Below, piece by piece: positions 1-6,348 of a stretch of 47,753 bases of DNA. The notes under the pieces are model-generated. The model worked only from the letters and a program-made list of their open reading frames with translations, did no database searches and was not told the DNA's origin. The stretch is from Acidobacteriaceae bacterium (lineage in GTDB: Bacteria > Acidobacteriota > Terriglobia > Terriglobales > Acidobacteriaceae): assembly GCA_027452245.1 (NCBI GenBank), contig DAIDGW010000020.1, forward strand, positions 1 through 47,753. The letters run 5' to 3'. How positions within the stretch are numbered: the first letter of the stretch is position 1; the number at the start of each line of letters is the position of its first letter. A program made the translations under genes and the position numbers.

Positions 1-225
1 TGATCTACATGGACGTGTCCTTCAGGCTCGAACTGATGTCTGATATAGAAGTGGCCAATCTCGTGTGCGATTGTGAACCTTTTCGATTCGGCGCATCGCT
101 GGCCTGAATGGCAATGGCGGTCGCTTGCCCCTTGCTGATCAGCAGTCCGGAAACATCCTCGCCGAGGTCGACGTAAGCAACCCTCAAACCCAGATGCTTC
201 GCGACACTCAAGATACCAGGTTCCC
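1..225 (-). pseudogene. ImmA/IrrE-like metallopeptidase remnant, frameshifted and truncated
   Basis: On the minus strand one frame reads SVAKHLGLRVAYVDLGEDVS followed by GLLISKGQATAIAIQ. After an A-run at about 80-83 the neighbouring frame continues RFTIAHEIGHFYIRHQFEPE, which carries the HExxH zinc motif (HEIGH) of the ImmA/IrrE (DUF955) family. The two parts are joined only by a one-base frameshift. The 5' end also lacks a start codon in frame and runs into the hipBA operator region. The 3' end leaves the window at position 1. Intact relatives are peptidases that cleave repressors or antitoxins, usually paired with an Xre-type regulator. This copy is probably dead unless the frameshift is an assembly error. 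Confidence 0.6.
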
Positions 226-234
226 CTTGTTTAT

Positions 235-328
235 GTCGGCGATCGATGACATTCGGGAAAGTCGCCGCTCGCTGACTTTGGTGTTGTCGCCGTTCGCTGA
301 CTTTGCTACACTGTCGTCGAACGCTGAC
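235..328 (+). promoter_or_regulatory. hipBA promoter with four phased operator dyads
   Basis: Four 16-bp elements fit GTCnnCGnnCGnnGAC exactly, at 235-250, 261-276, 286-301 and 313-328. Each is symmetric at the fixed positions and is followed by A/T-TT. Start-to-start spacings are 26, 25 and 27 bp, about 2.5 helical turns. A sigma70-like promoter fits between them: TTGTCG at 284-289, a 17-bp spacer and TACACT at 307-312. The third dyad fills the spacer and the fourth covers the expected transcription start. This is the expected layout for autorepression by the HipB-like protein encoded 17 bp downstream; the binding protein is inferred. Confidence 0.65.
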
Positions 329-344
329 ATTGGGGGCAACAGCC

Positions 345-671
345 ATGCGCATCCGAACACCAGTCGACCTGGGCGCGGTTATCCGCGACCGCCGAACGAA
401 GCTGGGCCTTGACCAGAAATCCCTCGCGGCGAAGGTTGGGGTCAGCCGGCAGTGGATCGTTGAGGTTGAGAAGGGCAAGCCCAGGGCCGAAATCGGCCTT
501 GTACTCCGCACCGTCGAAGCCCTCGGTATCAATCTGAAGTCTGAGGACCCCGGAACAGCTAAGGGCCAGAAAGGTCCGCCGCCGATCGACATTGATTCGA
601 TCGTCGCGGGTGCGCGCGAGAAAGAAAATGAAGCGACAGAAAATCACGCCCGAACTCATCGCCATTCTTGA
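345..671 (+). CDS. hipB: HipB-like antitoxin, Xre-family HTH regulator
   Basis: A 108-residue protein with an N-terminal Cro/C1-type helix-turn-helix. The segment LGAVIRDRRTKLGLDQ leads into KSLAAKVGVSRQWIVEVEKG, the typical Xre recognition helix region. HipB proteins bind and neutralise the HipA kinase and repress their own operon. The start at 345 is chosen because a G-rich Shine-Dalgarno (332-336) precedes it and the HTH is complete; an upstream in-frame ATG at 303 would lie inside the promoter. The 3' end overlaps the hipA start by 44 bp, which indicates translational coupling. The C-terminal tail is charged and low in complexity. Family assignment is firm from the HTH and the adjacent hipA. 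Confidence 0.88.
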   Translation: MRIRTPVDLGAVIRDRRTKLGLDQKSLAAKVGVSRQWIVEVEKGKPRAEIGLVLRTVEALGINLKSEDPGTAKGQKGPPPIDIDSIVAGAREKENEATENHARTHRHS

Positions 672-1923
672 CGGCCGGGAGATGGGACGCGTCACGCGCG
701 ACAATCGGGCAAGATTGACCTTCACATATAACGAGGACTGGCGCACCGCGGATAATGCTTATCCTCTTTCGTTATCCATGCCCCTCGCGCTTGCGCAGCA
801 CGGGAACGCCCAGGTAGATCCCTTTTTATGGGGCCTGCTTCCTGACAATCAATTAGTGCTCGACCAGTGGGCGCGGAAATTCCATGTCTCCGCCAGAAAC
901 GCCTTCAGCCTTCTCTCCGCTGTAGGCGAAGACTGCGCGGGCGCGGTTCAGTTCGTCCGTCCCGAACGCCTGGAGGTCATCCTCGGCGCTGCGCCCCCTG
1001 AAATCGAATGGCTTACCGAAGCCGACATTGCGCAGCGCCTGCGGGCGCTTCGCGAGGACCATTCGGCATGGCGTATCCCGCGCGACACGGGCCAGTTCAG
1101 CCTTGCTGGCGCTCAGCCAAAAACTGCTCTCTTGTTCGAGAACGGCAGGTGGGGAGTGCCCTCCGGACGTGTCCCCACGACGCATATTCTCAAGCCGCCA
1201 TCAGGCGAGTTCGCAGGGCACGCCGAGAACGAACACTTCTGTCTCGAATTGGCACACTCTCTCGGCCTTCCCGTGGTTGATTCTCGGATCATGCGTTTCG
1301 GCGACGAAGTCGCCATCGTCGTCGAACGCTACGACCGTATTCGCACGGAAGCCGGTTTGCGTCGCGTGCACCAGGAAGACATCTGCCAGGCGCTCGGCAT
1401 CCCGCCGACGAGCAAATATCAAAATGAAGGTGGCCCCGGCATCCGCGACATCGGCGAATTGTTGAGAACCTATTCCGGAAGCGCGGCCGAGGACGTGCGC
1501 ACCTTTCTCGACTCGGTTGCCTTCAATTGGCTGATCGTGGGCACGGATGCCCATGCCAAGAACTATGCCTTGCTCATCGGCGCCGGCGGCCGGACGCGTC
1601 TGGCGCCGCTGTACGATCTGGCTAGTGTCTTTCCGTATCCCAAAATCGACATTCAGCACGTCAAGCTTTCCATGAAGCTCGGCGGCGAATACCGCTTCCG
1701 CAACATTCAGCTTCGTCACTGGCGTAGACAAGCCGAAGAGCTGGGCATCAATCCCGACGAACTCGTTCATCGTGTCGATGAACTTGCGGGCCAGTTGGCC
1801 GACCATGTTCCCGAGATTGAGCGGCGCATGACCGAGGAAGGAGTTACACACCCCCTGACTCATCGGCTGGCCGGCAGGCTCACCACGCGGGCCGGTGCCT
1901 GCCGGAAACTCTTGCGCGGCTGA
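628..1923 (+). CDS. hipA: HipA-like serine/threonine kinase toxin
   Basis: A 431-residue protein matching the usual HipA length of about 440. The N-terminal HipA domain contains YPLSLSMPL and FLWGLLPDN. The kinase core has the serine-containing loop SLAGAQPKTALL, the HILKP strand lysine, the catalytic TDAHAKN motif (D307, N312) and the metal-binding LAPLYDLAS motif (D330), equivalent to E. coli HipA D309 and D332. HipA toxins phosphorylate aminoacyl-tRNA synthetases (GltX in E. coli) and cause growth arrest; the target here is unknown. The start at 628 has GAGAAAG upstream and gives the canonical N-terminus; 592 is possible but would overlap hipB further. All key residues are intact, so the module is probably functional. 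Confidence 0.92.
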   Translation: MKRQKITPELIAILDGREMGRVTRDNRARLTFTYNEDWRTADNAYPLSLSMPLALAQHGNAQVDPFLWGLLPDNQLVLDQWARKFHVSARNAFSLLSAVGEDCAGAVQFVRPERLEVILGAAPPEIEWLTEADIAQRLRALREDHSAWRIPRDTGQFSLAGAQPKTALLFENGRWGVPSGRVPTTHILKPPSGEFAGHAENEHFCLELAHSLGLPVVDSRIMRFGDEVAIVVERYDRIRTEAGLRRVHQEDICQALGIPPTSKYQNEGGPGIRDIGELLRTYSGSAAEDVRTFLDSVAFNWLIVGTDAHAKNYALLIGAGGRTRLAPLYDLASVFPYPKIDIQHVKLSMKLGGEYRFRNIQLRHWRRQAEELGINPDELVHRVDELAGQLADHVPEIERRMTEEGVTHPLTHRLAGRLTTRAGACRKLLRG

Positions 1924-1994
1924 CGCTCCGAAACCATATCCTTCTTGTCGGCTGTCAGTCGCATCCGCCACACTGAAACCAAAGCACCGGACCT

Positions 1995-2332
1995 CTACAG
2001 ATTCTCGATTCTAGTCTGCGCTCTCTGGAGGCTGGACTTGCTGCAGGTGCTGGCTATGTCGTGAGCGGTGACAGGGCAAACCGGCTGGGAAAACGAGATC
2101 GGCTTAACGATCTCCGAGTGGAGTTCGATAACTTTGAGAACGGAGTTCAGCACTGGCATCCGCCGTTCTAACGCAAACTCATTGAGGACGCGACGGTATT
2201 CATCCAAAATGGGCAGCGATATCACAAGGTGAAAGCGCCGTTCCTGCCAAGCTTTGAGAATCTCGAACGAAGGGCCCTTCCAAAACACCCTGAAATGAAG
2301 ACGTTTGTGTCTAAGATCGCCTTGATTTTCAT
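1995..2332 (-). pseudogene. PIN-domain toxin remnant (COG1569-like), frameshifted and rearranged
   Basis: The minus-strand start reads MKIKAILDTNVFISG, the classic PIN N-terminus with the first acidic residue. The frame then shifts near 2285-2292, and the next frame continues FWKGPSFEILKAWQERRF then LVISLPILDEYRRVLNE, as in COG1569 PIN toxins. After SFSQPVC (about 2083) family similarity stops. The ATG at 2332 overlaps the upstream antitoxin stop (ATGA). PIN toxins are metal-dependent ribonucleases. The expected C-terminal VSGD motif is missing from this strand but appears on the plus strand at 2025-2078. The gene is best regarded as inactivated. Confidence 0.65.
2025..2078 (+). other. PIN C-terminal motif in inverted orientation
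   Basis: Plus-strand codons read LEAGLAAGAGYVVSGDRA, which closely matches the conserved C-terminal PIN motif (LEAALAAGADYVVSGD in family terms). No plus-strand PIN N-terminus precedes it. It abuts, tail to tail, the point at about 2080 where the minus-strand PIN gene loses similarity. The simplest reading is a short inversion of the PIN gene's 3' part; chance similarity or a fragment of a second PIN gene cannot be excluded. Confidence 0.4.
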
Positions 2333-2511
2333 CTTGCCCGACGGCGGACGTTGGCAATCGCGGCCTTCACATCCACCCTCGTGATCCCAGCTCTCTTGGC
2401 CGCTGAGCGAGCTTGGTCCAGAAGCTTGTTGAATTCCTCTGCCATGCGGCGGAATTCCTTCGGATATCGACCCACTCGTTTCTTTGCCACCTGCAGTTCC
2501 TTTCCCTGCAC
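2329..2511 (-). CDS. Small basic antitoxin-like protein of the PIN module
   Basis: A 60-residue, strongly basic protein beginning MQGKELQVAKKRVGRYPKEF and ending in a run of arginines. I do not recognise a named family. Its size, its position directly upstream of the PIN gene and the ATGA overlap with that gene's start fit the antitoxin of a type II module. The middle (RRMAEEFNKLLDQARSA) should form a helix. Since the partner toxin is broken, this may be an orphan still capable of binding related toxins. Function rests on context only. Confidence 0.5.
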   Translation of the reverse strand: MQGKELQVAKKRVGRYPKEFRRMAEEFNKLLDQARSAAKRAGITRVDVKAAIANVRRRAR

Positions 2512-2628
2512 AGTGTGCTTTTTACGAGTGTCTCATTTGTGGAGGTCACTCCAGACAGCCATGCTCCCGCAGGAACACAGCATCCGAGAAGTCGTTCCCA
2601 GTTTGTGTTGTGTGATCGCGTTGACGCA

Positions 2629-3006
2629 TCAGCGTCCGCTTCGCAAGAAGTACACTTGGTTGGTCCAGTCCATCTCCCCGGCCTCACCAGCGAGTGAAAT
2701 CAGAGCCCCAACAAGCCCCCCAATGTCTGCTGGCAAGATTGTCTTTTCATCGACAAAGATCACACCGCCATGAGATCGCTCTTCCTCTGCCCAGATCTTT
2801 AGCAACAGAGGAATCGTCCTGCGATCATAAGTGACGAGGGTCAACCGTTGCCTCGCTGCTTCTAACAAGTAAATAGAATCTTCCTTCCCAAGAAAGTTTC
2901 CCCTCTCCCACTGCACCATTGAGTGGATGACTAGCGATCGATTCCGACGTTGAACGCCACTCGCTACCGCCGGGGAAATGTGCTCGTCGAGAAGCAGCTT
3001 GAGCAT
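2629..3006 (-). CDS. DUF5615-family PIN-like toxin
   Basis: A 125-residue protein starting MLKLLLDEHISPAVASGVQR. The LLLDEH opening is the signature of DUF5615 (Mut7-C/PIN-like) proteins, with the first acidic pair. It continues with LTLVTYDRRTIPLLL, where a Y-D pair sits in the usual T-x-D catalytic strand, and GGVIFVDEK. These are putative ribonuclease toxins encoded with a DUF433 or similar antitoxin. The start at 3006 was chosen because it leaves a one-base gap to the upstream stop (3010-3008) and begins exactly at the conserved strand. The upstream partner at 3008-3451 has the expected antitoxin design. The gene appears intact. Confidence 0.75.
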   Translation of the reverse strand: MLKLLLDEHISPAVASGVQRRNRSLVIHSMVQWERGNFLGKEDSIYLLEAARQRLTLVTYDRRTIPLLLKIWAEEERSHGGVIFVDEKTILPADIGGLVGALISLAGEAGEMDWTNQVYFLRSGR

Positions 3007-3007
3007 G

Positions 3008-3451
3008 TCACCCCCGCTTGGCCTTGCTGGCGACAAAATCGACCGCTTGCGGAAGCATGCGCTTTAGGCTGTCGAAATCGGTTGAATCGTTCTCTGCTAT
3101 TGCCTCGTTCACCTCCTCGGGGAACGCCTCCGAGTAATTATGCGCAGCTCGAACCTTCGCTTCCGGCCAATTTAGATGTTTGGCCACGTCCTTGGCATTT
3201 CCTTTGTAGCTTCGAAGAAGCAATATGACTTCCCATATCGCTAGCGAGCTTCCTTGGATATAGGCCTGCCGGCCTGCCGGTGAGTCCCGAAAATCCAAGA
3301 AGGCAAATTCCGACCTCCTTAAACCCTCTTCCACCAAGCGAGCGCTAGCATCACTCGGTGTCCAGCCGTGCCGATTCGCGATGCGTTTCAAACGTTTTCC
3401 ACTCTCCACCGGCAAACGCATACTGAGCACTATTGAACGCACGTGCTTCAT
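3008..3451 (-). CDS. Antitoxin: RHH-like N-terminus plus winged-helix (DUF433-like) region
   Basis: A 147-residue protein. The first 50 residues (SIVLSMRLPVESGKRLKRIA) look like a ribbon-helix-helix DNA-binding region, with SDASARLVEEGLRRSEF as the following helix. The second half contains FLDFRDSPAGRQAYIQGSSL and AKHLNWPEAKVRAAHNY, a pattern seen in DUF433-like antitoxins (R-x-AYI-x-G followed by a helical unit). It sits one base upstream of the DUF5615 toxin, so it is the likely antitoxin and autorepressor. A well-formed promoter with 9-bp phased repeats lies just upstream. Family naming is moderate; the antitoxin role is strong from context. Confidence 0.72.
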   Translation of the reverse strand: MKHVRSIVLSMRLPVESGKRLKRIANRHGWTPSDASARLVEEGLRRSEFAFLDFRDSPAGRQAYIQGSSLAIWEVILLLRSYKGNAKDVAKHLNWPEAKVRAAHNYSEAFPEEVNEAIAENDSTDFDSLKRMLPQAVDFVASKAKRG

Positions 3452-3465
3452 CGATACTCCTTTGG

Positions 3466-3509
3466 TGTAACTGTTGTAAGCATTGTATCATTTGTGGAAA
3501 GAAAAACAA
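3466..3509 (-). promoter_or_regulatory. Promoter with 9-bp phased repeats for the antitoxin/DUF5615 operon
   Basis: On the minus strand TTGTTT (3509-3504) and TACAAT (3487-3482) are separated by 16 bp, a good sigma70-like promoter. On the plus strand TGTAA, TGTAA, TGTAT and TGTGG begin at 3466, 3475, 3484 and 3493, exactly 9 bp apart, covering the -10 element and the expected start of transcription. Short tandem sites of this kind are typical of ribbon-helix-helix antitoxin operators. Binding by the adjacent antitoxin is inferred. Confidence 0.55.
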
Positions 3510-3678
3510 CGTGAAGACTTCCTGCTTGTTCTTGAAGGTGATCGCTTCCCCTTTGAACTCTCATTGCGGGATGATCGGCCGTTAGCCGGCCATTTGCGAG
3601 ACTTACATTGAACTCCGCCCCGTGCACGGTCTTACCTGGAACGCCAGCAGGTTTGGACGATGGACCTTCGTTACCGGT

Positions 3679-3718
3679 TTGCTCAACGGATCTTGATAAT
3701 TATACCCTGTTGGGGGTA
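3679..3718 (+). promoter_or_regulatory. Promoter and small dyad upstream of the plus-strand DUF433 gene
   Basis: TTGCTC (3679-3684), a 16-bp spacer and TATACC (3701-3706) form a plausible promoter. A dyad TACCC-N6-GGGTA (3703-3718) overlaps the -10 element and ends 10 bp before the start codon, so it may be the operator for the MerR-like antitoxin. Confidence 0.4.
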
Positions 3719-3728
3719 GAATTGCTCC

Positions 3729-4343
3729 ATGGAAAAGATGGAATTCACCCCGGCACAGGCATCCGCCGTTGCGAATTTGCCGCTTCGCACAGTTCATAAG
3801 CTTATCGAGCGGCGCCTCATTTGCCCGCGATTACGCCGCACGGGGCGTTCCCTCCAAAGAATGCTCACCCGAGAGCAGTTGCTATATTTGCGTCTCGAGG
3901 CCAAGGGGGTGCGGCTCTTGCCGATGGCCACACGCCGTGCCATTGCAAAAAAGATTGAGAATTCGCCCGAGATCGACGTCGTTTGCCTTACAGAGGGGTC
4001 AGTGCTCGTAGTCCAAGTAAAGTCGGCAAGGCAGGAACTCGATCAGGACCTAGAGAGGCTCCAACGTGCAGAGGAGATGATTGTTTCCGATCCTGACATT
4101 ATGCGCGGGTCGCCCGTCTACCGGGGGACGAGGATTCCGGTCCAGTTGGTCGCGGACATGTTGAACCAAGGAGCAACTCCAGAGGAGATTGTGGAAGGCT
4201 ACCCATCTCTTGACAAAGAAAAGGTCGCAATCGCCCCGTTCTACGTTCAGGCATTCCCTCGCCGCGGTCGCCCCGTGACCAAACCTTGGGCTAGAACAAA
4301 GCCTATTCGGACAACCCGTCAGCGCCGTTCACTTGCCGGGTGA
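3729..4343 (+). CDS. DUF433 antitoxin with MerR-like N-terminus
   Basis: A 204-residue protein. Residues 1-60 (MEFTPAQASAVANLPLRTVH onward) form a MerR-like helix-turn-helix. A DUF433 domain follows in the C-terminal half: DPDIMRGSPVYRGTRIPVQL, then ADMLNQGATPEEIVEGYPSL. The arginine-rich tail is unstructured. Proteins of this design pair with DUF5615 toxins and presumably repress their operon. The stop codon overlaps or abuts the toxin start (GTG at 4340 or ATG at 4346), so the two are translationally coupled. This module is distinct in sequence from the minus-strand one at 2629-3451. Confidence 0.8.
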   Translation: MEKMEFTPAQASAVANLPLRTVHKLIERRLICPRLRRTGRSLQRMLTREQLLYLRLEAKGVRLLPMATRRAIAKKIENSPEIDVVCLTEGSVLVVQVKSARQELDQDLERLQRAEEMIVSDPDIMRGSPVYRGTRIPVQLVADMLNQGATPEEIVEGYPSLDKEKVAIAPFYVQAFPRRGRPVTKPWARTKPIRTTRQRRSLAG

Positions 4344-4345
4344 CA

Positions 4346-4726
4346 ATGAAATTCTTGATCGATGAATGTCTGCACACATCCCTGGTGCAAGTGGCGCACG
4401 CCGCAGGTTATGCCGCCGATCATGTCAACTTCCTAAGCCTTGGAGGTCTGAAAGACTGGCAGCTGTTGCCAGTGATCCGCGAGAGGGATTTTACGTTTGT
4501 AACCAACAACGGTCCTGATTTTTTGGCGCTCCTAGACAAGGAGCCATTGCATCCAGGCATCATCATCATCGTCCCCAATGTCACGCCCGTTCTTCAGCGA
4601 GAGCTCTTCAAGGCCGCCCTCGACCACATCGGGGCACGGGATTTAACCAATACTGTGATTGAGGTCAAATACGTAGGAGACCGGATCGCATGTTCCGAGT
4701 ACGCCCTTCCAGAATCAACGGAATGA
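4346..4726 (+). CDS. DUF5615-family PIN-like toxin
   Basis: A 126-residue protein opening MKFLIDECLHTSLVQVAHAA, with the acidic pair in the conserved first strand. It contains DWQLLPVIRERDFTFVTNN and GPDFLAL, the PIN-like strand with the later acidic residue, then HPGIIIIVPNV. This is the usual DUF5615 architecture of putative RNA-cleaving toxins. It is encoded just after the DUF433 antitoxin; GTG at 4340 is an alternative start giving a 4-bp overlap. No frameshift or truncation is seen, so the module looks intact. Confidence 0.8.
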   Translation: MKFLIDECLHTSLVQVAHAAGYAADHVNFLSLGGLKDWQLLPVIRERDFTFVTNNGPDFLALLDKEPLHPGIIIIVPNVTPVLQRELFKAALDHIGARDLTNTVIEVKYVGDRIACSEYALPESTE

Positions 4727-4738
4727 GTGGCATGGTTT

Positions 4739-4761
4739 CCTCTTTCGCCAGCGAAAAGAGA
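4739..4761 (+). terminator. Hairpin after the DUF433/DUF5615 operon
   Basis: CTCTTTCGC and GCGAAAAGAG face each other across two bases, with one bulged A, 13 bp after the toxin stop. There is no clear T-tract, so this may be an inefficient terminator or only an mRNA-stabilising hairpin. The rest of the stretch to 5000 shows no convincing gene. Confidence 0.3.
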
Positions 4762-5000
4762 CACATCGTCCGCACACTGTCAGAACCGCGCGGTATTGAT
4801 TACAGGCCCACTTATATATGAGAGGCGGCTGATGGAATGTCAGTCGAAATCACTTTCCACAAGCCAGCTTCTCGTTGCCGACTCGGCAGAAATGGACGCG
4901 ACCGCCGTCCTCATCCCAGCTAATCGATGTTCGCCCAAGCGTCGGTTCGGAGAAACAATAAAGAGGACACGTAAGCTCGGCAAAGACCGTCGTTAGGCCC

Positions 5001-5048
5001 TTGAAGCTCGTTCTCATTGTGAGTACACTTGTTCTCGGAATGAGTACA
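5001..5048 (+). promoter_or_regulatory. Promoter and double operator of the wHTH-MNT/HEPN module
   Basis: TTGAAG (5001-5006), a 17-bp spacer and TACACT (5024-5029) form a promoter whose start would fall within a few bases of the ATG at 5040. Two copies of GTTCTC-N5-GAGTAC, an imperfect dyad, lie at 5010-5026 and 5031-5047, exactly 21 bp (two helical turns) apart. The second copy contains the start codon itself. The winged helix of the encoded protein is the obvious candidate to bind here. Confidence 0.55.
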
Positions 5049-5681
5049 GCGAACAACGGTCTCGCGGACCTGTTATTCGGCCAGACGCGGGGAGCACTCC
5101 TAGCCTTGCTTTATGGCCGTGCAGATCAATCTTTTTACACGCGACAAATCGCACGCGAAATAGAGGCCAGCGTCGGCACAGTTCAACGAGAACTCGAAAA
5201 TCTGGCGAAAGTTGGACTGATCCTTCGCAAATCCGTCGGCAGTCAGGTTTTCTATCAGGCCAATCGAAACGCACCTATATTTCGAGAGATGCAGGCCCTA
5301 GTGAAGAAGACGGTAGGCATCTTCAGTATTCTCCAGGCGGCTCTGCAGCCTCTCTCAAAGCGAATCGTGGTCGCATTTGTGTACGGGTCAGTTGCGCGAG
5401 AAGAGGAAACAACGCAGAGCGACGTCGATCTCATGGTGGTTGGGAAGGCCTCGCTTGACGAAGTTCTATCGCGGCTCTCTCCGGTCGAAAAAAGCATTGG
5501 CCGCCCCATCAACCCGACCGTATATTCCGTCGCAGAATTTAAGTCGAAGATTGCCAGTCGAAATCACTTCTTGAACGCCGTTGTGAAAGGCCAAAAGGTA
5601 TTCTTGGTGGGAAATGACGATGAGCTTGGAAAAGTGGGTGGAGTACGGCTGGCTACGGCGGGAACCGACAAGTCCGGATGA
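5040..5681 (+). CDS. Winged-helix/nucleotidyltransferase (MNT) fusion antitoxin
   Basis: A 213-residue protein. Residues 5-75 are an ArsR-like winged helix typical of this fusion (LADLLFGQTRGALLALLYG, then SFYTRQIAREIEASVGTVQR). Residues 112-135 carry the minimal nucleotidyltransferase signature: GSVAREEETTQSDVDL, with G116-S117 and the metal-binding D128 and D130. MNT proteins such as MntA neutralise HEPN toxins by transferring AMP to them (type VII). Here the fused DNA-binding domain suggests one protein both modifies the toxin and represses the operon. The start at 5040 is chosen because earlier codons fall in the promoter. It overlaps the HEPN gene by 62 bp. Confidence 0.8.
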   Translation: MSTANNGLADLLFGQTRGALLALLYGRADQSFYTRQIAREIEASVGTVQRELENLAKVGLILRKSVGSQVFYQANRNAPIFREMQALVKKTVGIFSILQAALQPLSKRIVVAFVYGSVAREEETTQSDVDLMVVGKASLDEVLSRLSPVEKSIGRPINPTVYSVAEFKSKIASRNHFLNAVVKGQKVFLVGNDDELGKVGGVRLATAGTDKSG

Positions 5682-6066
5682 AATCAGAAGTCTGCTAGGA
5701 ATTGTGGACCGCAGTCTCGCCGATGCCAAGGTCGAAGCAGTATCGACCGATCTTCGATTCATTGCCGCTTTCAACGCCGCGCTCTGCATTGCCACGATGG
5801 CACTGCGTGCCACCGGCTATCGCACCGTCACGCAAGCCGGCCATCACGCCAAAACAATCGAGTCCCTCGAACTGACGTTAAAGTCCAACGCGAGGATCGT
5901 TCAAAAGTTCAAGACCCTCAATAACAAGCGGAACAAATCAGTTTATGACGTTGCTGGTGCCGTATCAGACCAGGACCTGGTAGCAATAGTGAGCCTCGCG
6001 AACGAACTGAAGGACGGTGCCATTGCATGGCTCCGAGAAATCCATCCCGAGCTATTGGAAGGTTAA
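5620..6066 (+). CDS. HEPN-domain toxin
   Basis: A 148-residue, mostly helical protein. The segment FIAAFNAALCIATMALRATG is the central HEPN helix, and the later KRNKSVYD (about residue 104) matches the R-N-x-x-x-Y form of the HEPN motif next to MNT genes. HEPN proteins in such pairs are RNases or otherwise inhibitory and are silenced by AMPylation of the motif tyrosine. The gene starts inside the MNT gene; ATG at 5614 is an alternative two codons upstream. The ends are complete. It is the last gene before the tRNA fragment at 6098. Confidence 0.78.
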   Translation: MSLEKWVEYGWLRREPTSPDEIRSLLGIVDRSLADAKVEAVSTDLRFIAAFNAALCIATMALRATGYRTVTQAGHHAKTIESLELTLKSNARIVQKFKTLNNKRNKSVYDVAGAVSDQDLVAIVSLANELKDGAIAWLREIHPELLEG

Positions 6067-6097
6067 CGAGTCAACTCTCATGCGTCAGAGCCAGCGT

Positions 6098-6139
6098 CCG
6101 AAACGACGGGACTCGAACCCGCAGCCTCTGCCGTGACAG
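6098..6139 (-). other. 3' half of a tRNA-Asp: probable integration (att) scar
   Basis: Minus-strand sequence contains the loop CTGTCAC with anticodon GTC, a variable region, a complete T arm (GCGGG TTCGAGT CCCGT) and a 7-nt acceptor-like strand followed by a G discriminator base, all in tRNA-Asp order. Bases upstream of the anticodon loop do not pair with the anticodon stem and no D arm is present, so the 5' half is missing. Integrases commonly use tRNA 3' halves as attachment sites, and the scar lies 31 bp after the last gene of the toxin-antitoxin island. No integrase is seen in the window. Confidence 0.55.
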
Positions 6140-6348
6140 CACCACATTTGGTCGTAACTGACTGAAACCACGCGAAACGGATGGCTCTCTGAAGCGTGTT
6201 TGGAGCGTATAGAAATAGTTACTCTACAATAATGAACATCGCTCGATGATCGGGTGGGCCAGTTTGGTTTTGCAACGAATGCCGCTAGAGCATCAAGTTC
6301 CGTGCGGCCGCCGGCGGACGAGAAGAAGAGAATTGTGGAGGATCAACC

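Noticed and set aside
235-328. CRISPR-like reading of the regular 16-bp repeats
   Set aside because: Only four short symmetric units with 9-11 bp between them occur, placed on a promoter; this fits operators and not a CRISPR array. No cas gene is present.
2351-2773. Plus-strand frame of 140 codons opposite the PIN antitoxin and the toxin region
   Set aside because: It is antisense to two better supported minus-strand genes, has no ribosome-binding site and no family resemblance.
4727-4996. Plus-strand frame of 89 codons between the DUF5615 toxin and the MNT gene
   Set aside because: It begins at the hairpin directly after the toxin stop, lacks a Shine-Dalgarno and has no recognisable domain.
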